Assembly: GCA_949825025.1 (NCBI GenBank)
Contig: OX463781.1
Location: 33,741,221-33,805,220, forward strand
DNA from: Siphlonurus alternatus
Taxonomy: Eukaryota; Arthropoda; Insecta; Ephemeroptera; Siphlonuridae
Direction of reading: 5' to 3'
Length of the DNA: 64,000 nucleotides
The notes below the pieces were generated by a model that saw nothing but the letters and a program-made list of their open reading frames with translations, did no database searches and had not been told where the DNA came from. This document shows, piece by piece, positions 36,951-47,827 of this stretch. Position 1 is the first letter of the stretch. Each line of letters begins with the position of its first letter. Both the position numbers and the translations under genes were made by a program.

Positions 36951-37482
36951 TTTTTGTTAATTTCTTTTTCATTCTCTGTTAACGTTTTAGAATTGTTTAC
37001 TTCACGATTAATATTTTGCTCTACATCTGCTAAGTCTAATAAGGTAACAAAGGAATTTCAAGTATCAGTACATTAATACATTGTTCTTCAATCGTCAAAA
37101 CTGACTCGGCTTGTTCAGAGCTCCGACCACTACAGTAGTGCTTTTGGTCCAATCTCCATGCTGAGAAGCTGTAAAAACAACAAATTGTTACTATTGCGAT
37201 CATTATTATTACGTAATTCACTCTAATGAATGTAAATATTACTTAGTTAATAATAGAATATAAAATTCTTACCTATTTCAATCCTTATTTGCATGTAGAC
37301 TCAGAAGAAAAGCAGAAATAAACGTCGCACGAGGTTTGTTTTGGTCTGTCAGCTGATTGTTCCGGATTGTTCTTATTTAATTTAAATTATAAAAAAGCCG
37401 CGAAACACTCTGAAATTTTAACAGCTTACGTACGGTGGTGCACTCTATATTTTTCCGCGATAAAATTTTTTTTCTCAAATTG

Positions 37483-37629
37483 ACAGATAGGTAAAAAAGT
37501 TTGAAGAAACAAAAACAGATAGGTAAAAAAGTGTGACAAAATAAAAACAGATAGGTAAAAAAGTTTGATAAATAAAAAACAGATAGGTAAAAAAGTAAAA
37601 TAAAACAAATGCAGATCGGTAAAAAAGCA
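37483..37629. repeat. Right tandem array, inverse of the left array
   Basis: CAGATAGGTAAAAAAG recurs four times, then CAGATCGGTAAAAAAGC, in exact mirrored order relative to 35482-35612. Confidence 0.85.
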
Positions 37630-37655
37630 GGGAGAACATCGATATATATTTTTCA

Positions 37656-37657
<2 letters not shown>

Positions 37658-37688
<31 letters not shown>
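37658..37688. repeat. Run of 31 T
   Basis: Homopolymer starting 16 bp outside the right end of the 35454-37641 element. Length may be unstable or assembly-dependent. Confidence 0.9.
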
Positions 37689-37690
<2 letters not shown>

Positions 37691-38192
37691 AAAGAGAGGC
37701 GGAAATTTATTTATTACGTATAAGGAAAATTGTAATAACTTTAAATAAAAGAGAAATAATTTCATGGTGTACTACCGGCTTCAGTATATGTAAAAGTTAA
37801 ATGTCATCAAATACTAATATTTAATAAATTTTAAAATATTTGGCTTCATTCAAAAAGTCCTCGGCAAAAGCAACTGCACAAGACACGTCACGGGACTTGA
37901 CCTACTGATGAGTTCATTGGACTCAAAAGGACCAAGATGTAAGTGAGCCCGCACAGTCAAATCCACCTGCATAATGTAAATAAAGTCGGTATGTATACAT
38001 CTGGCGAAAGGAGATATTTTTCTTTTTTAGTTCCTTGAAATTCGACCGCAGCAACAGTTTCCTTCGTCGATGTTTGTTTGAGCAATATACTGTAGAGTAC
38101 ATCGACGTTACTGCCATCTATTTGTGAGGGAAATTTTAGCCAGACTATGTTCTTCCGGTATTATAATACATATGTATTAAATTATACATGTA

Positions 38193-38270
38193 CACTTCAT
38201 TCGAATAAAAATGTCCGATAATGTAAATGTAAATTATAGCCGGATCAGATATTTTTATTCGAATGAAGTG
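38193..38270. mobile_element. 78-bp micro-MITE, same family
   Basis: Ends CACTTCATTCGAATAAAAAT and TTTTTATTCGAATGAAGTG are almost perfectly inverted. TA precedes; the right flank is TG (one change from TA). Shares ATGTCCGATAATG and TTATAGCCGGA with the 34.5 kb copy. Confidence 0.7.
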
Positions 38271-39862
38271 TGCTTGTTTAAATCTACCGGTACGGGCAGG
38301 CCCCTTTGGCAACAATGAACAAATGTCCCAGTATGTACCACGTGATACGTCAACAATGATGGTGCTAACAGGTAGACAGGTATATCCACGTAAAACGGTG
38401 CTTAATTAAAAAAAAAAGTTTTAAATGAAGGTATCTGTAATTTGTCACTTAGTGTGCGATGTTTGTGCAAGTAAGGTCCCGGGTAAGCTAAACAAAGCCA
38501 GCCGTGGGAACCAATACTAACAAAGTTACTACGGAAACTCGACCTTCTGAGGTGGCTCCTTTATCAACCACCTGACGAGACCAGCAGCAAGAATGGATTG
38601 TTAGGAGTGAAAAGAACATTTTCAACTCAATTTACTCCTTTGTTAAAGTTAGCAAGTTAATTTAGTAGTCCATTTAAATTGGTTTAAAAACAGATTACAG
38701 TAAGCAATGCGTTTGCCAGAAATTTATTATTCAATTTCCTTCTACCTTTTCTCAACACAATTTTTTTTTCTGTATAGTCTTCATTATTTATAAAGCACTA
38801 AAAATATAATTTGATATATTATAATAACATTTTTATAATTTAAATTTACATATTTAAATCAAATATAAATTAATTAAATCAGTTAAAAAGTCTAGTTTAC
38901 ATGATCTGAACCATTTTGTACAAACAGGTGCAGGTGAAGAGGTGTTCATTTTTTTCCCTTGCAATAATAAAAAAGCATTTTACGTAGAAATAAATTGTTT
39001 GTTCCAATGAGGTCACAATAAATTGTGTAGAATGTACGGCGGCGGGTGGGACTCGCGATCGTGAGCTCACCACACCCCACACGGCGGCGAGAGAGCCGCG
39101 AGCTGCCGCACAGGATTATTAAATACCGTTCTGGTGTTTTATTAAATTGATAAAATAATCTAGATTTACGTAATGTAGTAATAAAGCTGTATTTTGGAGA
39201 ATGTATAAACATTCTCCAAAATTTACATATAATTTATTTAATAGAAATGTTAACATCAACATTGTAACTAATAATAAGATAATAATATTTATATTCTAAA
39301 TACTCACATTCACCGTAGGATTTTGTTTGTTATAAATCCGTATTTATTCTGTTATCCTTGCGAAAATTCACTCACTTAAACTTGTAATATATACCATAAG
39401 GTATTATATTTACATATTATGCTATAATTTTAACTCACATTAAGTTTTTTAATAGATAAAAATGTTATTATTTGATTTGCGATTTAACACAGACCTTCGA
39501 GACATCCACACTCACTTGGTATGAGCTGGCTGTTCTCCCTTCCTTCCCCCTCCACTTATCTCCTCCCTCAAGTGCTAATATGGCGGGAAATTAGACGATT
39601 TTCTGTATGCCAACGCCATCTCTTCGTAATTTTTAAAATTTCAACATGAACTTGTTTGGTGTGTGCTGCCATCTTTCGATTGTTTTTCCAATGGTTGAGG
39701 AGATAATTTATGCTTTACAATTTGTTTCTCATCACGCCAAAGGTTCCAAAGTACATCCTTCTACGGCAATGACTGCTTGGTCCTTTGACCCGAAGTCAAT
39801 ACATCAATCAATTCAATTCAAGTACATCCTTCTCTCTTCTCTCATCTACTAATGAAGATGGA
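38271..39862. other. Intergenic DNA with GC-rich patches
   Basis: Patches lie at 38280-38600 and 39030-39115 (with CTCGCGATCGTGAGCTC). A 32-bp palindrome lies at 39191-39222 (ATTTTGGAGAATG/CATTCTCCAAAAT). No gene recognised. Confidence 0.4.
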
Positions 39863-39916
39863 GTAAAATACCTGTATTTAGTTTCTTAAGTTAAGAAACT
39901 AATACAGGTATTTTAC
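39863..39916. repeat. 54-bp palindrome
   Basis: GTAAAATACCTGTATT..AGTTTCTTAA and its complement, with one inserted base and a minimal loop, immediately left of the TTAA MITE at 39920. Confidence 0.75.
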
Positions 39917-39919
39917 ATC

Positions 39920-40286
39920 TTAAGGGTAAGGTAACGCCACCAATGTTAAAAAAATCCCTCACACAAAAATTCTGAAAATTTTTTAAAATGAATTCTCCTC
40001 TACACCCCCTATCAGTAGCTAAAATATCAGGTACACAAATACGATCTAGTTTTTGAGTTATAAATTTTTAAAGTTGACTACTTTAACAAGGAGAAATGAA
40101 TTAAACTTCCATGTTAAATTATAGTCAACTTTAAAAATTCATATCTCAAAAACTAGATCGTATTTTTGTACACCTGATATTTTAGCTACTGATAGGGGGT
40201 GTAGAGGAGAATTAATTTTAAAAAAAATTCAGAATTTTTGTGTGAGGGATTTTTTTTTAACATTGGTGGCGTTACCTTGCCCTTAA
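39920..40286. mobile_element. TTAA-flanked palindromic MITE, copy 2
   Basis: Same family as 3916-4272: TTAA + GGGTAAGGTAACGCC at the left, GGCGTTACCTTGCCC + TTAA at the right, and the same internal blocks (CCCTATCAGTAGCTAAAATA; GATCTAGTTTTTGAGTTATA). Arms here are more alike than in copy 1, suggesting a younger insertion. It abuts a separate 54-bp palindrome at 39863-39916. Confidence 0.87.
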
Positions 40287-40470
40287 TTAAACACGAGGCA
40301 ATTCTAACATCAACAAATAATAAAACAAATTGTCAAAGTTTTAAAACAATTTGGTCTCGCAATGTTTTTTAAATCAAATAATTTATTATATACCCACGAC
40401 GGCCATGCACGACCCGTCCACGTCTATTTTTAATTAAATGGAAATTTATTTCAAACATATTGAAACATGT

Positions 40471-40523
40471 CTGGTACACATAGCGTCCTGGAAAGGAATT
40501 CTAGAACGCTATGCTGTACATGC
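40471..40523. repeat. Imperfect hairpin
   Basis: GTACACATAGCGTCCTGGAA faces TTCTAGAACGCTATGCTGTAC, about 18 pairs with one bulge and a short A/G-rich loop. May be a micro-MITE or structured RNA; no further support. Confidence 0.35.
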
Positions 40524-41151
40524 CAATTAAAAAAGCTCGCGATCTATCAAATCTATATATCGTTTAATTGAAAAAAATAAAAAATATATAATTATAATTA
40601 TTATATTAAGATAATATAATTTTTAAAAAGTAAATCATGTTTATGTTCAAGATATATAATATATGATAAAAATTAAATATAATGAAAACAGATTTAATTG
40701 AATCACATTTTGTTGAAAAGTAATTAGATTAACAAATTTTTCAAATTTTTATTAATGGGCAGATTATATTATATATAATGGTTTGAATTTTTTACTACAC
40801 AAACTAAAAAATTACACTTTTTGTGTATAATATGTGTATTATAATAATTAAAACATATATTAATTGTAAACGACGCCACTTCGATCAACTGCAAATTTTT
40901 AGTTTTACTGTAATTTAATTGTTAGATTATAAAACTAAAAATTTGCAATATAATTAATTGCAGCTTGGCTTCATTGTTGGCTCGATTAGATCCAGATCAC
41001 ACGGATATATTAGAATAAGAATCAATAAAATTATATTAGTTGAAGTTGCATGTTAAAATTATTAACTGACTTAACTTAAATGCACCGAAGGGAAAATAAG
41101 AAGGACTATTAGGCTTGTTGCTTAAATGTTTTATTTTAAGGCCTGTGTATA

Positions 41152-41156
<5 letters not shown>
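40524..41156. other. AT-rich intergenic DNA
   Basis: Very AT-rich. A loose inverted pair AACTGCAAATTTTTAGTTTT / AAAACTAAAAATTTGCAAT lies at 40886-40950. No gene. Confidence 0.4.

Positions 41157-41242
<86 letters not shown>
41157..41242. repeat. (TA)43 microsatellite
   Basis: 86 uninterrupted bases of alternating T and A. Other shorter TA tracts: 10382-10401, 14185-14206 and 45331-45367. Confidence 0.95.
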
Positions 41243-41245
<3 letters not shown>

Positions 41246-41495
41246 AGAACTAAAGACAGATAGACACTCTGAGTTTCCCTTCGGTATAATATACAGTAGA
41301 TATAGAAAAAGTTATTCATAATTTATTACATTGCTTTTTTATTCACTCCCAAATTAAGATATTGCAAGCAGAGTGGACAGTGGAGTGCACAAACACTATA
41401 CTATTATTTTAATGCAGTAGTGCATAATCGTTGAGATAAACATGCAGTCAAGACATTGCTCGAAGCCTTAATTCCTCCCACATAAGACATAATAA

Positions 41496-41614
41496 ATCTG
41501 TTCGTAAATGCACAATCGATTCATGAATCAGATGAACCATCATATGTACAGGTAACATATATAAGAAAAATCTTAAAATATATTATCATGTAATTGCGTA
41601 CTTACGAACAAACC
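41496..41614. mobile_element. TGTTCGTAAATACACAATC MITE, diverged copy
   Basis: Left TCTGTTCGTAAATGCACAATC and right TTGCGTACTTACGAACAAACC are the same TIRs, with a flank TAA at the left and TAT at the right. The interior has lost most complementarity. Confidence 0.55.
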
Positions 41615-41696
41615 TATTAACTTGCACCAACGAGTATTATTGCGTCTTAAACTGGTAGCTCTATAGCCACTTAGAGATTACACGATAAAGCGTTCT

Positions 41697-41840
41697 CCAA
41701 ACATTGGTTGTAACAATGTTGGATTGGGTCCGCGTGACGTCACCGGCGAACGTGTCGTACCGTTATTCCGGCACTCCCCGAGCATCTGTGCACACCGTTA
41801 CCTGCGAGGGTCACCATTGTGTGACGTCACGCCCGCTCAG
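41697..41840. promoter_or_regulatory. GC-rich island with two consensus CRE sites
   Basis: TGACGTCA at 41735-41742 and 41822-41829, each extended to GTGACGTCAC, lies 87 bp apart in a GC-rich block. Just left is the inverted pair CCAAACATTG/CAATGTTGG. CREB/ATF binding is inferred from the motif only. No TATA box or ORF is attached. Confidence 0.35.
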
Positions 41841-43427
41841 ATGGAAAATTAGACGTTTAATTGATGGGCTTTTGTAAAGTGATTTGCTACACAATTAAGT
41901 AGAACGGAGGAAATGTATTGTAGAGTACTTACATTTTATGTAAGATTTTGTGAAGCATGAAGACATTTTTTTTATAAAATTCCTTCTCGGTGACCAAATT
42001 GCCGCATTTGAAACGATTGACCTTGTTTCTCTAATAAGATAGAAAGATGAGAAAGATGGAATCGTACCAAATTTTAGTTGACTATGCATTACAATAACAA
42101 TTGTATATAAATTAGTAATAAATAGGACGGACATTATTAGAAAAAAAAAAAAATAAACGCATGCTGTTCAAAGCAGAACTAACAAAATTACGTTCTATAT
42201 TATATTTATATTTAAACCAATTTCAAAAATATACAATAATTACCTTAACGGAGACGTACATAATACATTTAATTTTAATAATTAATATTAATAGAGATAT
42301 AATTGTCTATTTACATGCAAAGACGACTTATAGCATAAATTTTATTATAGAAGTTAAATTTGACCACTAAAAATCAAAAGTATATAATATACTGTATACT
42401 GAATCGAGTACTATAATTAAATCTGGTAGTATAAAATTCTGGACTAAAATTTGTGTCATAATAAGAAAAATTATGAAACGATTATGCTATAGCATTTTCT
42501 GAGGTAGACTGGAGTGGTTTTGAAAGAATTAAAATATTTATTTATTCTCTGTTAACGGAACTAATTAAATTAATAAGAAAATATATTACTTTTTATAAAT
42601 AAAATTGTCGTCTAAAAATAACAATAAATTAAGTAAAAATATTTAAAAATGTGTGAAAACTATAATTATTTCGTCCGCCAGAAAATTACTTGCTAGAGTT
42701 AATTCCGAAACACTACTTGTGTCATATTTATAAAATTGACTGCATGGTAATGGATTCGTTTTATGTAGAACAGGGATGTCTATATAGGAAACCAAATGTA
42801 GATCACTGCTGTAGATTTGGGCAAGGACAACATGAACACTCGTCCGCCTCTCAGCTCGTCAATCACAAAACTTCTTCTCTGCATGGAATCGCTTGACAGC
42901 AAATTTAGAACTCTTGGTACTTGGTAGTAATTAAAACGGTACTATAAATCTCAAAAATTTTGACTACATCTTCAACGCATTTTCGTCTTTTCTTTGTAAC
43001 AATTAAAGTGCAAATTAACAAAATAGCTGCGTGCAGTTTGAACAAAATTATAAAAATTAATATTTTAAATAATATTTTGCTTCAATTACAATAAACATGA
43101 CAACATGACCAAATTCCAAAATGGACCGTCCATGCATGGCATAACTATCAATATAGTATCAATTGTATTGAATATTCGTATTCAGCTTAAATTAACATAA
43201 TTATACATTGCATAATTATATTATAATATAAATGATCAATTTATTTACAGCATTCCAACTTTCTCCATTTTTTTTTTTTTTTTTTAATATAAAAAAGTCG
43301 CCCATAATTTATTTTCATAAGCGTCATTTCTCATAATATTTTGACATAATGCGCTCGCTGAAATCGTGCGTAGAGATGTTTTTCAGTTTTAAAAAGGTTT
43401 CTGTACTCCAAAAATCTAAGAAAATCA
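41841..43427. other. Intergenic DNA
   Basis: AT-rich, with no gene recognised. The stretch at about 43375-43430 (AAAGGTTTCTGTACTCCAAAAATC) resembles an arm of the 25492 MITE family. Confidence 0.35.
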
Positions 43428-43540
43428 GTGGGCCTCAACTCAACTTCTTCCGCACAAAACCCTCTCTTGCGAGAAATTAGCAGTAGGATCTCCTTTCCTT
43501 ACACCGGGACTTGCATTCTCTCTGGTCGCAGCGAGCTTGC

Positions 43541-43669
43541 ATGGCAGAGTGCAGCGCGGTGCCGCGCTATTTCGAGGACTGCCGCGTGGCTCGCCAATGT
43601 GCTGACGCCCGCCTGGAAATGCGGAATCGAGTCAGCAGTAATAATGAGTTGTCGTGGAGGAATAATAAG
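43541..43669 (+). other. GC-rich open segment with splice-donor-like end; possible exon, unproven
   Basis: From an ATG at 43541 the frame encodes 43 residues (MAECSAVPRYFEDC.., four Cys, no known domain) with high GC3 in its first half, as in the SDR exon, and ends AATAAG|GTGACA. It may instead simply be a GC-rich patch. About 160 bp downstream, TATATAAG (43834) sits in a pol II promoter-like setting, CCAGTCTATATAAGTTCC. Confidence 0.15.
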
Positions 43670-43849
43670 GTGACAAGTTTTGTAACTACGGTGCCTCGTT
43701 GTCGTGTTTGTAATGTAAAATTATATAAGGAAGGGATGTGCATGACGGGGATTCTTTATTTCAGAACGATGTTTTAGGATGCACATTAATCAGAGCTACC
43801 ACCCTACCACTGCTACCAGCAGTGCCAGTCTATATAAGTTCCTCATCAG

Positions 43850-45327
43850 CCTCATGAATATTCTGTTCTTTATAATTAACAATTATTTATAACAGTTTGA
43901 AATAAATTATGGAAATGTCATTGAAACTTGAGAAATGAAACGCGCACCTTGAAAGTTATTAAAATAATTACTTAATTTAAAATTACTTTGAAAAATTAGT
44001 AAGTATATAGATCGCAACCATTTCAATTCTGTTCCATCATAAAATGTTCCATTTCTGAACCTCGGCACCAGCCAAATTAGTAAGTCTGCGCAAACAATAA
44101 ATAAGTCTGAACAAATTATTGAGGTTAAAAAAATTGCTATTCATCTCTCGTACATGGATTACGTAACTAAACATCATATATATATATATTTATGTATACT
44201 GCATGTATATAATATAATTGGGATTGATGGGGGGTATAGAAACTAATGATCCGTATTTAAATTTATTTTAATGTTTATTTAACTTAAGACTTTGTAGCAT
44301 CGATCGTGCAATTAATTCATTCAATTAATGCTAAGATTGCCAACCTGCGGGGACCAAACTATGTAATTTCTTGACTGAATATAATATTATCCTTTATTCA
44401 TGCCATGTCCAAGATTTTTAAAGTTTAAAAATTTTCAATCATGTCCTGCGTTTTATCCTTCATATATTGATGATTATTGTATGTATTCGGACCGAAACCT
44501 TATTTGGGAGTTGCATGAAAAGCTCTCAGTCTCCGGCGTCTCTGCACCAACTACCCTAGTCGAAGTTTCCTCGGTTCCCTCAGATTATAAACAAATAATT
44601 CATACTGGTGATGGTCCCTGGTTCGAAACAACTTACAGTGTAAGCAAATTTGAAATCTATTTTCTTTGATAATCTTACATGCTGCAATTCAGTCTCTGTT
44701 GTTAGTCAACCTTTCGATTAAATTAAATTTGTCAATCCTTCAACAAAATTGAAGCTGGGATAGGAAATCATATTTCTTTATCAACCGCAAAGGACAATCG
44801 ACCGCAAAAGTTTTGTAGTACCTTCATCATGATCTTACCTACTTTCATTACACGTCCAAATAAATCTTTCACGTTCGCACCACAAATAATTAGCACTAAA
44901 CTTTTAATTACACATGGGTAACATTTAATCACCTTCGACTTCCACCTGCATGGTCTGATTTGTTGCCGAATATCCCGCGGAGACTTTTCAATTCTCACGG
45001 CTTCGATCGTCGCCGCGTGAAATCAATTTGCCTTTCAACCTCAGCAAAACTGCGAATTGCGATCAAATAATTTACGTGTTCAAGACAATCTCGCGGCTGG
45101 GACGTGATTTTTGCACGTCAGCGTAAATTTTACTTTCTTTACACTTTGTAGCAGCACTGTAACATATACTGTATAAAGATATTTATATATTAGTGTAATT
45201 TTACTTACACACATATTAATAATTAATTACATTATTATAAAGGACGCTCCAGTCTTCGGTTTCGGAGACCCTCCTATATTACACGCACTGTTATTACGTT
45301 ATTACATGATACCATCAATGCATGTGT

Positions 45328-45369
<42 letters not shown>

Positions 45370-45927
45370 CAAAGAAAACCATCCAATTTTTTCTCCATTA
45401 TATAATTATGTGTGTATCATCTTGTAACTACATGGCATTTGATAAGATAAATAATTTGAATCTTGATCAAATTGACTTGTCCTATAAACCTCAACATATA
45501 TCATGTATATGAAAATATGATTGTAGGAACTAATGGAATTAATTTTGAATTTGATCGAATTTATTAATTCATAGGGAGTGCCACCGAGACGGTTGTGTTT
45601 GTTTGTGTGTGTGTGTGTGGGGGGGGGGGGGTACACCTGTCCATCATCATCGACTATTTATTAGATTAGCCCACATGAATTGCTTTGCTTGTATTTTCTT
45701 TTGTATGGTGCAGCTTCAAATCAGTTTATATAGCTCTGCTATAATAATTTTATTACAGCTTATTTTCGTATTACCAAATCCCCTCAAATCATTTCCTACA
45801 ATTAACTTGTATGATAGTTTGGGTGTTTGGGACTTCCTCTAAACATTCCAAAATTGTCTTATTTCTTGCTTAAGGTGCATGGAAACTTAAATTTGAATGG
45901 TTGGTAAATACAGTCTCTTAGGAGATG
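43850..45927. other. Intergenic DNA, microsatellites
   Basis: (TA)18 at 45331-45367; (GT)7 followed by 13 G at 45605-45631. A possible weak 5S-SINE body fragment lies at 44560-44590 (GAAGTTTCCTCGGTTCCCTC). No gene. Confidence 0.35.
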
Positions 45928-46114
45928 CAGGCGCGGATCCAGGAGAGAGAGGGCTGCCCTCCCCTCCCCCCATCCCAAATGTTGGATTTAACATGGGGAA
46001 TGTAGGCATTTTCCCCTGAAATTTCCCCATGCACACACTAAATTATTTTTTTAACGTTAACCTTATGGAGACGCCACCCACCCCCCGAAATTTGGTTCTG
46101 TGGATCCGCGCCTG
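45928..46114. mobile_element. 187-bp hAT-like MITE
   Basis: Ends CAGGCGCGGATCCAG and CTGTGGATCCGCGCCTG are inverted. Flanks AGGAGATG (45920-45927) and AGGGGATC (46115-46122) form a degraded 8-bp duplication. CAGG(C/G)GCGGATCC termini are common for hAT MITEs in animals. Confidence 0.75.
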
Positions 46115-46683
46115 AGGGGATCGATTTATACTTTGAGAGGTGCGAATTAATTAATATCACACTTTCTTCTTTAGCTGGTCTATTTTAAGATATTTAATTT
46201 TCATGCTCATGTATCAGATTTCGTTTTGTTAATGTTTTGTTTAACTAATCGGGCACGATTTTTTACATTATAATGAGAAGTTTTAATATGGAGGCTTCAA
46301 GTGATGCGCTTTCACTGCGCAACTGTTTGTCGCTAAGATCCATCTTGCACTTGAAAATGAAGCAAAGTGTTTTTTTAACTTTTCTCGGTTATAAATCAAG
46401 TAAAAAATCTAAATCTTGAATTATCTACTTTATTTTTCAGTTTGGACCAAAGTTCCGTAAAGGAATTATCCCTGAAAAATCTTATTCTTGGTGAAAAAAC
46501 GAATTCACGTTTTTTTTTACATAGGTTTGGTATAGCGGGTGGGATCACCGAAAAATCAGCTGACTTGAAGCCTCTATTGACGACACAATTCTTTCAGCCA
46601 ATAAAAATCTAGCGCGCGAACTGCGCGCGACGACATGTTATATCAAGCTTCCTATCCAAAAAACCTAAAAACCATCCTAAAAA

Positions 46684-46729
46684 CCAGGTACCCAGCGGTA
46701 CCTGGTTAGGTACCCAGCGGTACCTGGTT
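46684..46729. repeat. Tandem pair of 22-bp hairpin units
   Basis: AGGTACCCAGCGGTACCTGG + TT occurs twice head to tail (46686-46707, 46708-46729). Each unit folds as CCAGGTACC-CAGC-GGTACCTGG with a 4-base loop. Outer AAAAACC/GGTTTTT extends the symmetry. Confidence 0.85.
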
Positions 46730-46994
46730 TTTAATTTTTTTCGGTGGTTCTTATGAAGGGCAAGATTAATAATTCATATGAGCCACGGGAAAGATCACTT
46801 TACACGACATAAAAAATATTCGAGATTTTGTGCAGCATAGAATTTTCATAGAATTTGAATGAAAAAATAAATAAGATTTTTCTCCTAACAAACCTTATGG
46901 AGCGATGTCAGAATGCGGCGCTGCGGCATTTTTAAGTTGAAGCTTGTCATTATTGGAAATATAATTATGTGGGCAAAGTAAATTTTAAAGAAGT

Positions 46995-47078
46995 TGTAGA
47001 CGGGTTTCGAACCGACGACCAAGAAACAAAAACCAAGTACGTTCCCAGCTCTGAGCTGCTCGCTCCAATACTCAGCTT
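46995..47078 (-). mobile_element. tRNA-like sequence (SINE head or tRNA pseudogene)
   Basis: On the minus strand CAGCTCAGAGCTGGGA (A-box-like) is followed about 40 nt later by GGTTCGAAACCCG (B-box consensus GGTTCGANNCC). The acceptor stem does not close, so it is not a functional tRNA. Most likely a tRNA-derived SINE remnant. Confidence 0.4.
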
Positions 47079-47089
47079 GAAACACAACA

Positions 47090-47689
47090 TTAAGTTGCGC
47101 TATAATTAAACAATTAAGTACATGGCTAACTCATCGCGACCTTGAGAACTCTCGGAGGAGACTAAAAATTTGTAGCCATAAAATGTTACGCAACTCGCTC
47201 CGTAATTACCCCCAACACAGCTGCCAAGTGGCCACAGTGGCTTGGGATTGTGTGATTATACTACTTTTATATCTCTGACATACAACACAATGTAATATAA
47301 TACGTTTTTGTGCAAAGCAAGGAATGTTTTAAAGCGGACTTCGCACTACGGAAATAAAAATTCTGCGTGCTAATAGAATTCTATGTTAAGCAATGCTGCT
47401 GACAACATTAATTTATTATTGAAATCTTTAAAGTTTTTTTTTTTTAATCGACATATTATTATCGCCATAGAATGTAGGCAGTCACGCACAATATATTACT
47501 CGACTCCTTTTAATTGTGTATTGAGAGCTGAACTAATAAATAAGTACCATTTAAAAGATAAAAAAAATTATATTATCATAACATAAAAACAACATAAAAT
47601 TAATCACTAAAAAAAATCATAAAACCTGATATTTATGAAATACTATGTTTTTTAGGGCATCGTATTTACAAAAGTTAAGCGTTTCTCTG
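47090..47689. other. Intergenic DNA upstream of the SDR gene
   Basis: AT-rich; no promoter elements recognised before about 47690. Confidence 0.4.
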
Positions 47690-47827
47690 AGCTTTACTTG
47701 CAAGGCCTGCGGCAGAAGGCGCCCTACATCTCCCCTCTCGCCACGCGGAGAGAGCGCCAAGCCGCCGCGGAGTCAGTCAGTGTTTCTCCGTGGAAGCGCA
47801 CGGATGTTCTGAGCACCAACCATTAAG
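47690..47827 (+). promoter_or_regulatory. GC-rich TATA-less promoter and 5' UTR of the SDR gene
   Basis: Directly upstream of the SDR start codon the base composition jumps from AT-rich to strongly GC-rich for about 130 bases. No TATA box is visible. GAGTCAGTCAGTG at about 47771-47783 contains overlapping TCAGT-type arthropod initiator motifs, which would give a leader of roughly 50 nt. The transcription start is inferred, not observed. Confidence 0.45.
47804..47812 (+). promoter_or_regulatory. Two-codon upstream ORF in the SDR leader
   Basis: ATG-TTC-TGA lies 15 nt before the SDR start codon, out of frame with it and inside the presumed 5' UTR. Such minimal uORFs can lower or condition translation of the main frame. 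Its use depends on the true transcription start being upstream of 47804. Confidence 0.35.

Larger units (their letters stand above)
35454..37641. mobile_element. 2.2-kb DNA transposon with mirrored tandem-repeat termini and broken transposase-like gene
   Basis: Outer TIRs CGATGTTCTCCCTGC (35454) and GCAGGGAGAACATCG (to 37641) are perfect inverses, flanked on both sides by ATAT. Each end then holds five ~32-bp units built on TTTTTTACCTATCTG; the units differ from each other (spacers TTATTTATCAAAC, TATTTTGTCACAC, GTTTCTTCAAAC), yet the order and sequence are mirrored at the other end, so the whole ~160-190-bp terminus is one long TIR. The interior carries degenerate coding sequence on the minus strand. 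Superfamily not assigned. Confidence 0.8.

Noticed and set aside
35482..37629. CRISPR-like array from the regularly spaced 32-bp units
   Set aside because: Eukaryotic context, mirrored at both ends of a transposon; spacers are short and AT-rich and the repeat is not a CRISPR repeat.
41131..41319. ORF consisting mostly of Ile-Tyr repeats
   Set aside because: Translation of the (TA)43 microsatellite.
46995..47078. A functional tRNA gene on the minus strand
   Set aside because: A and B boxes are present, but acceptor and T stems do not pair properly.
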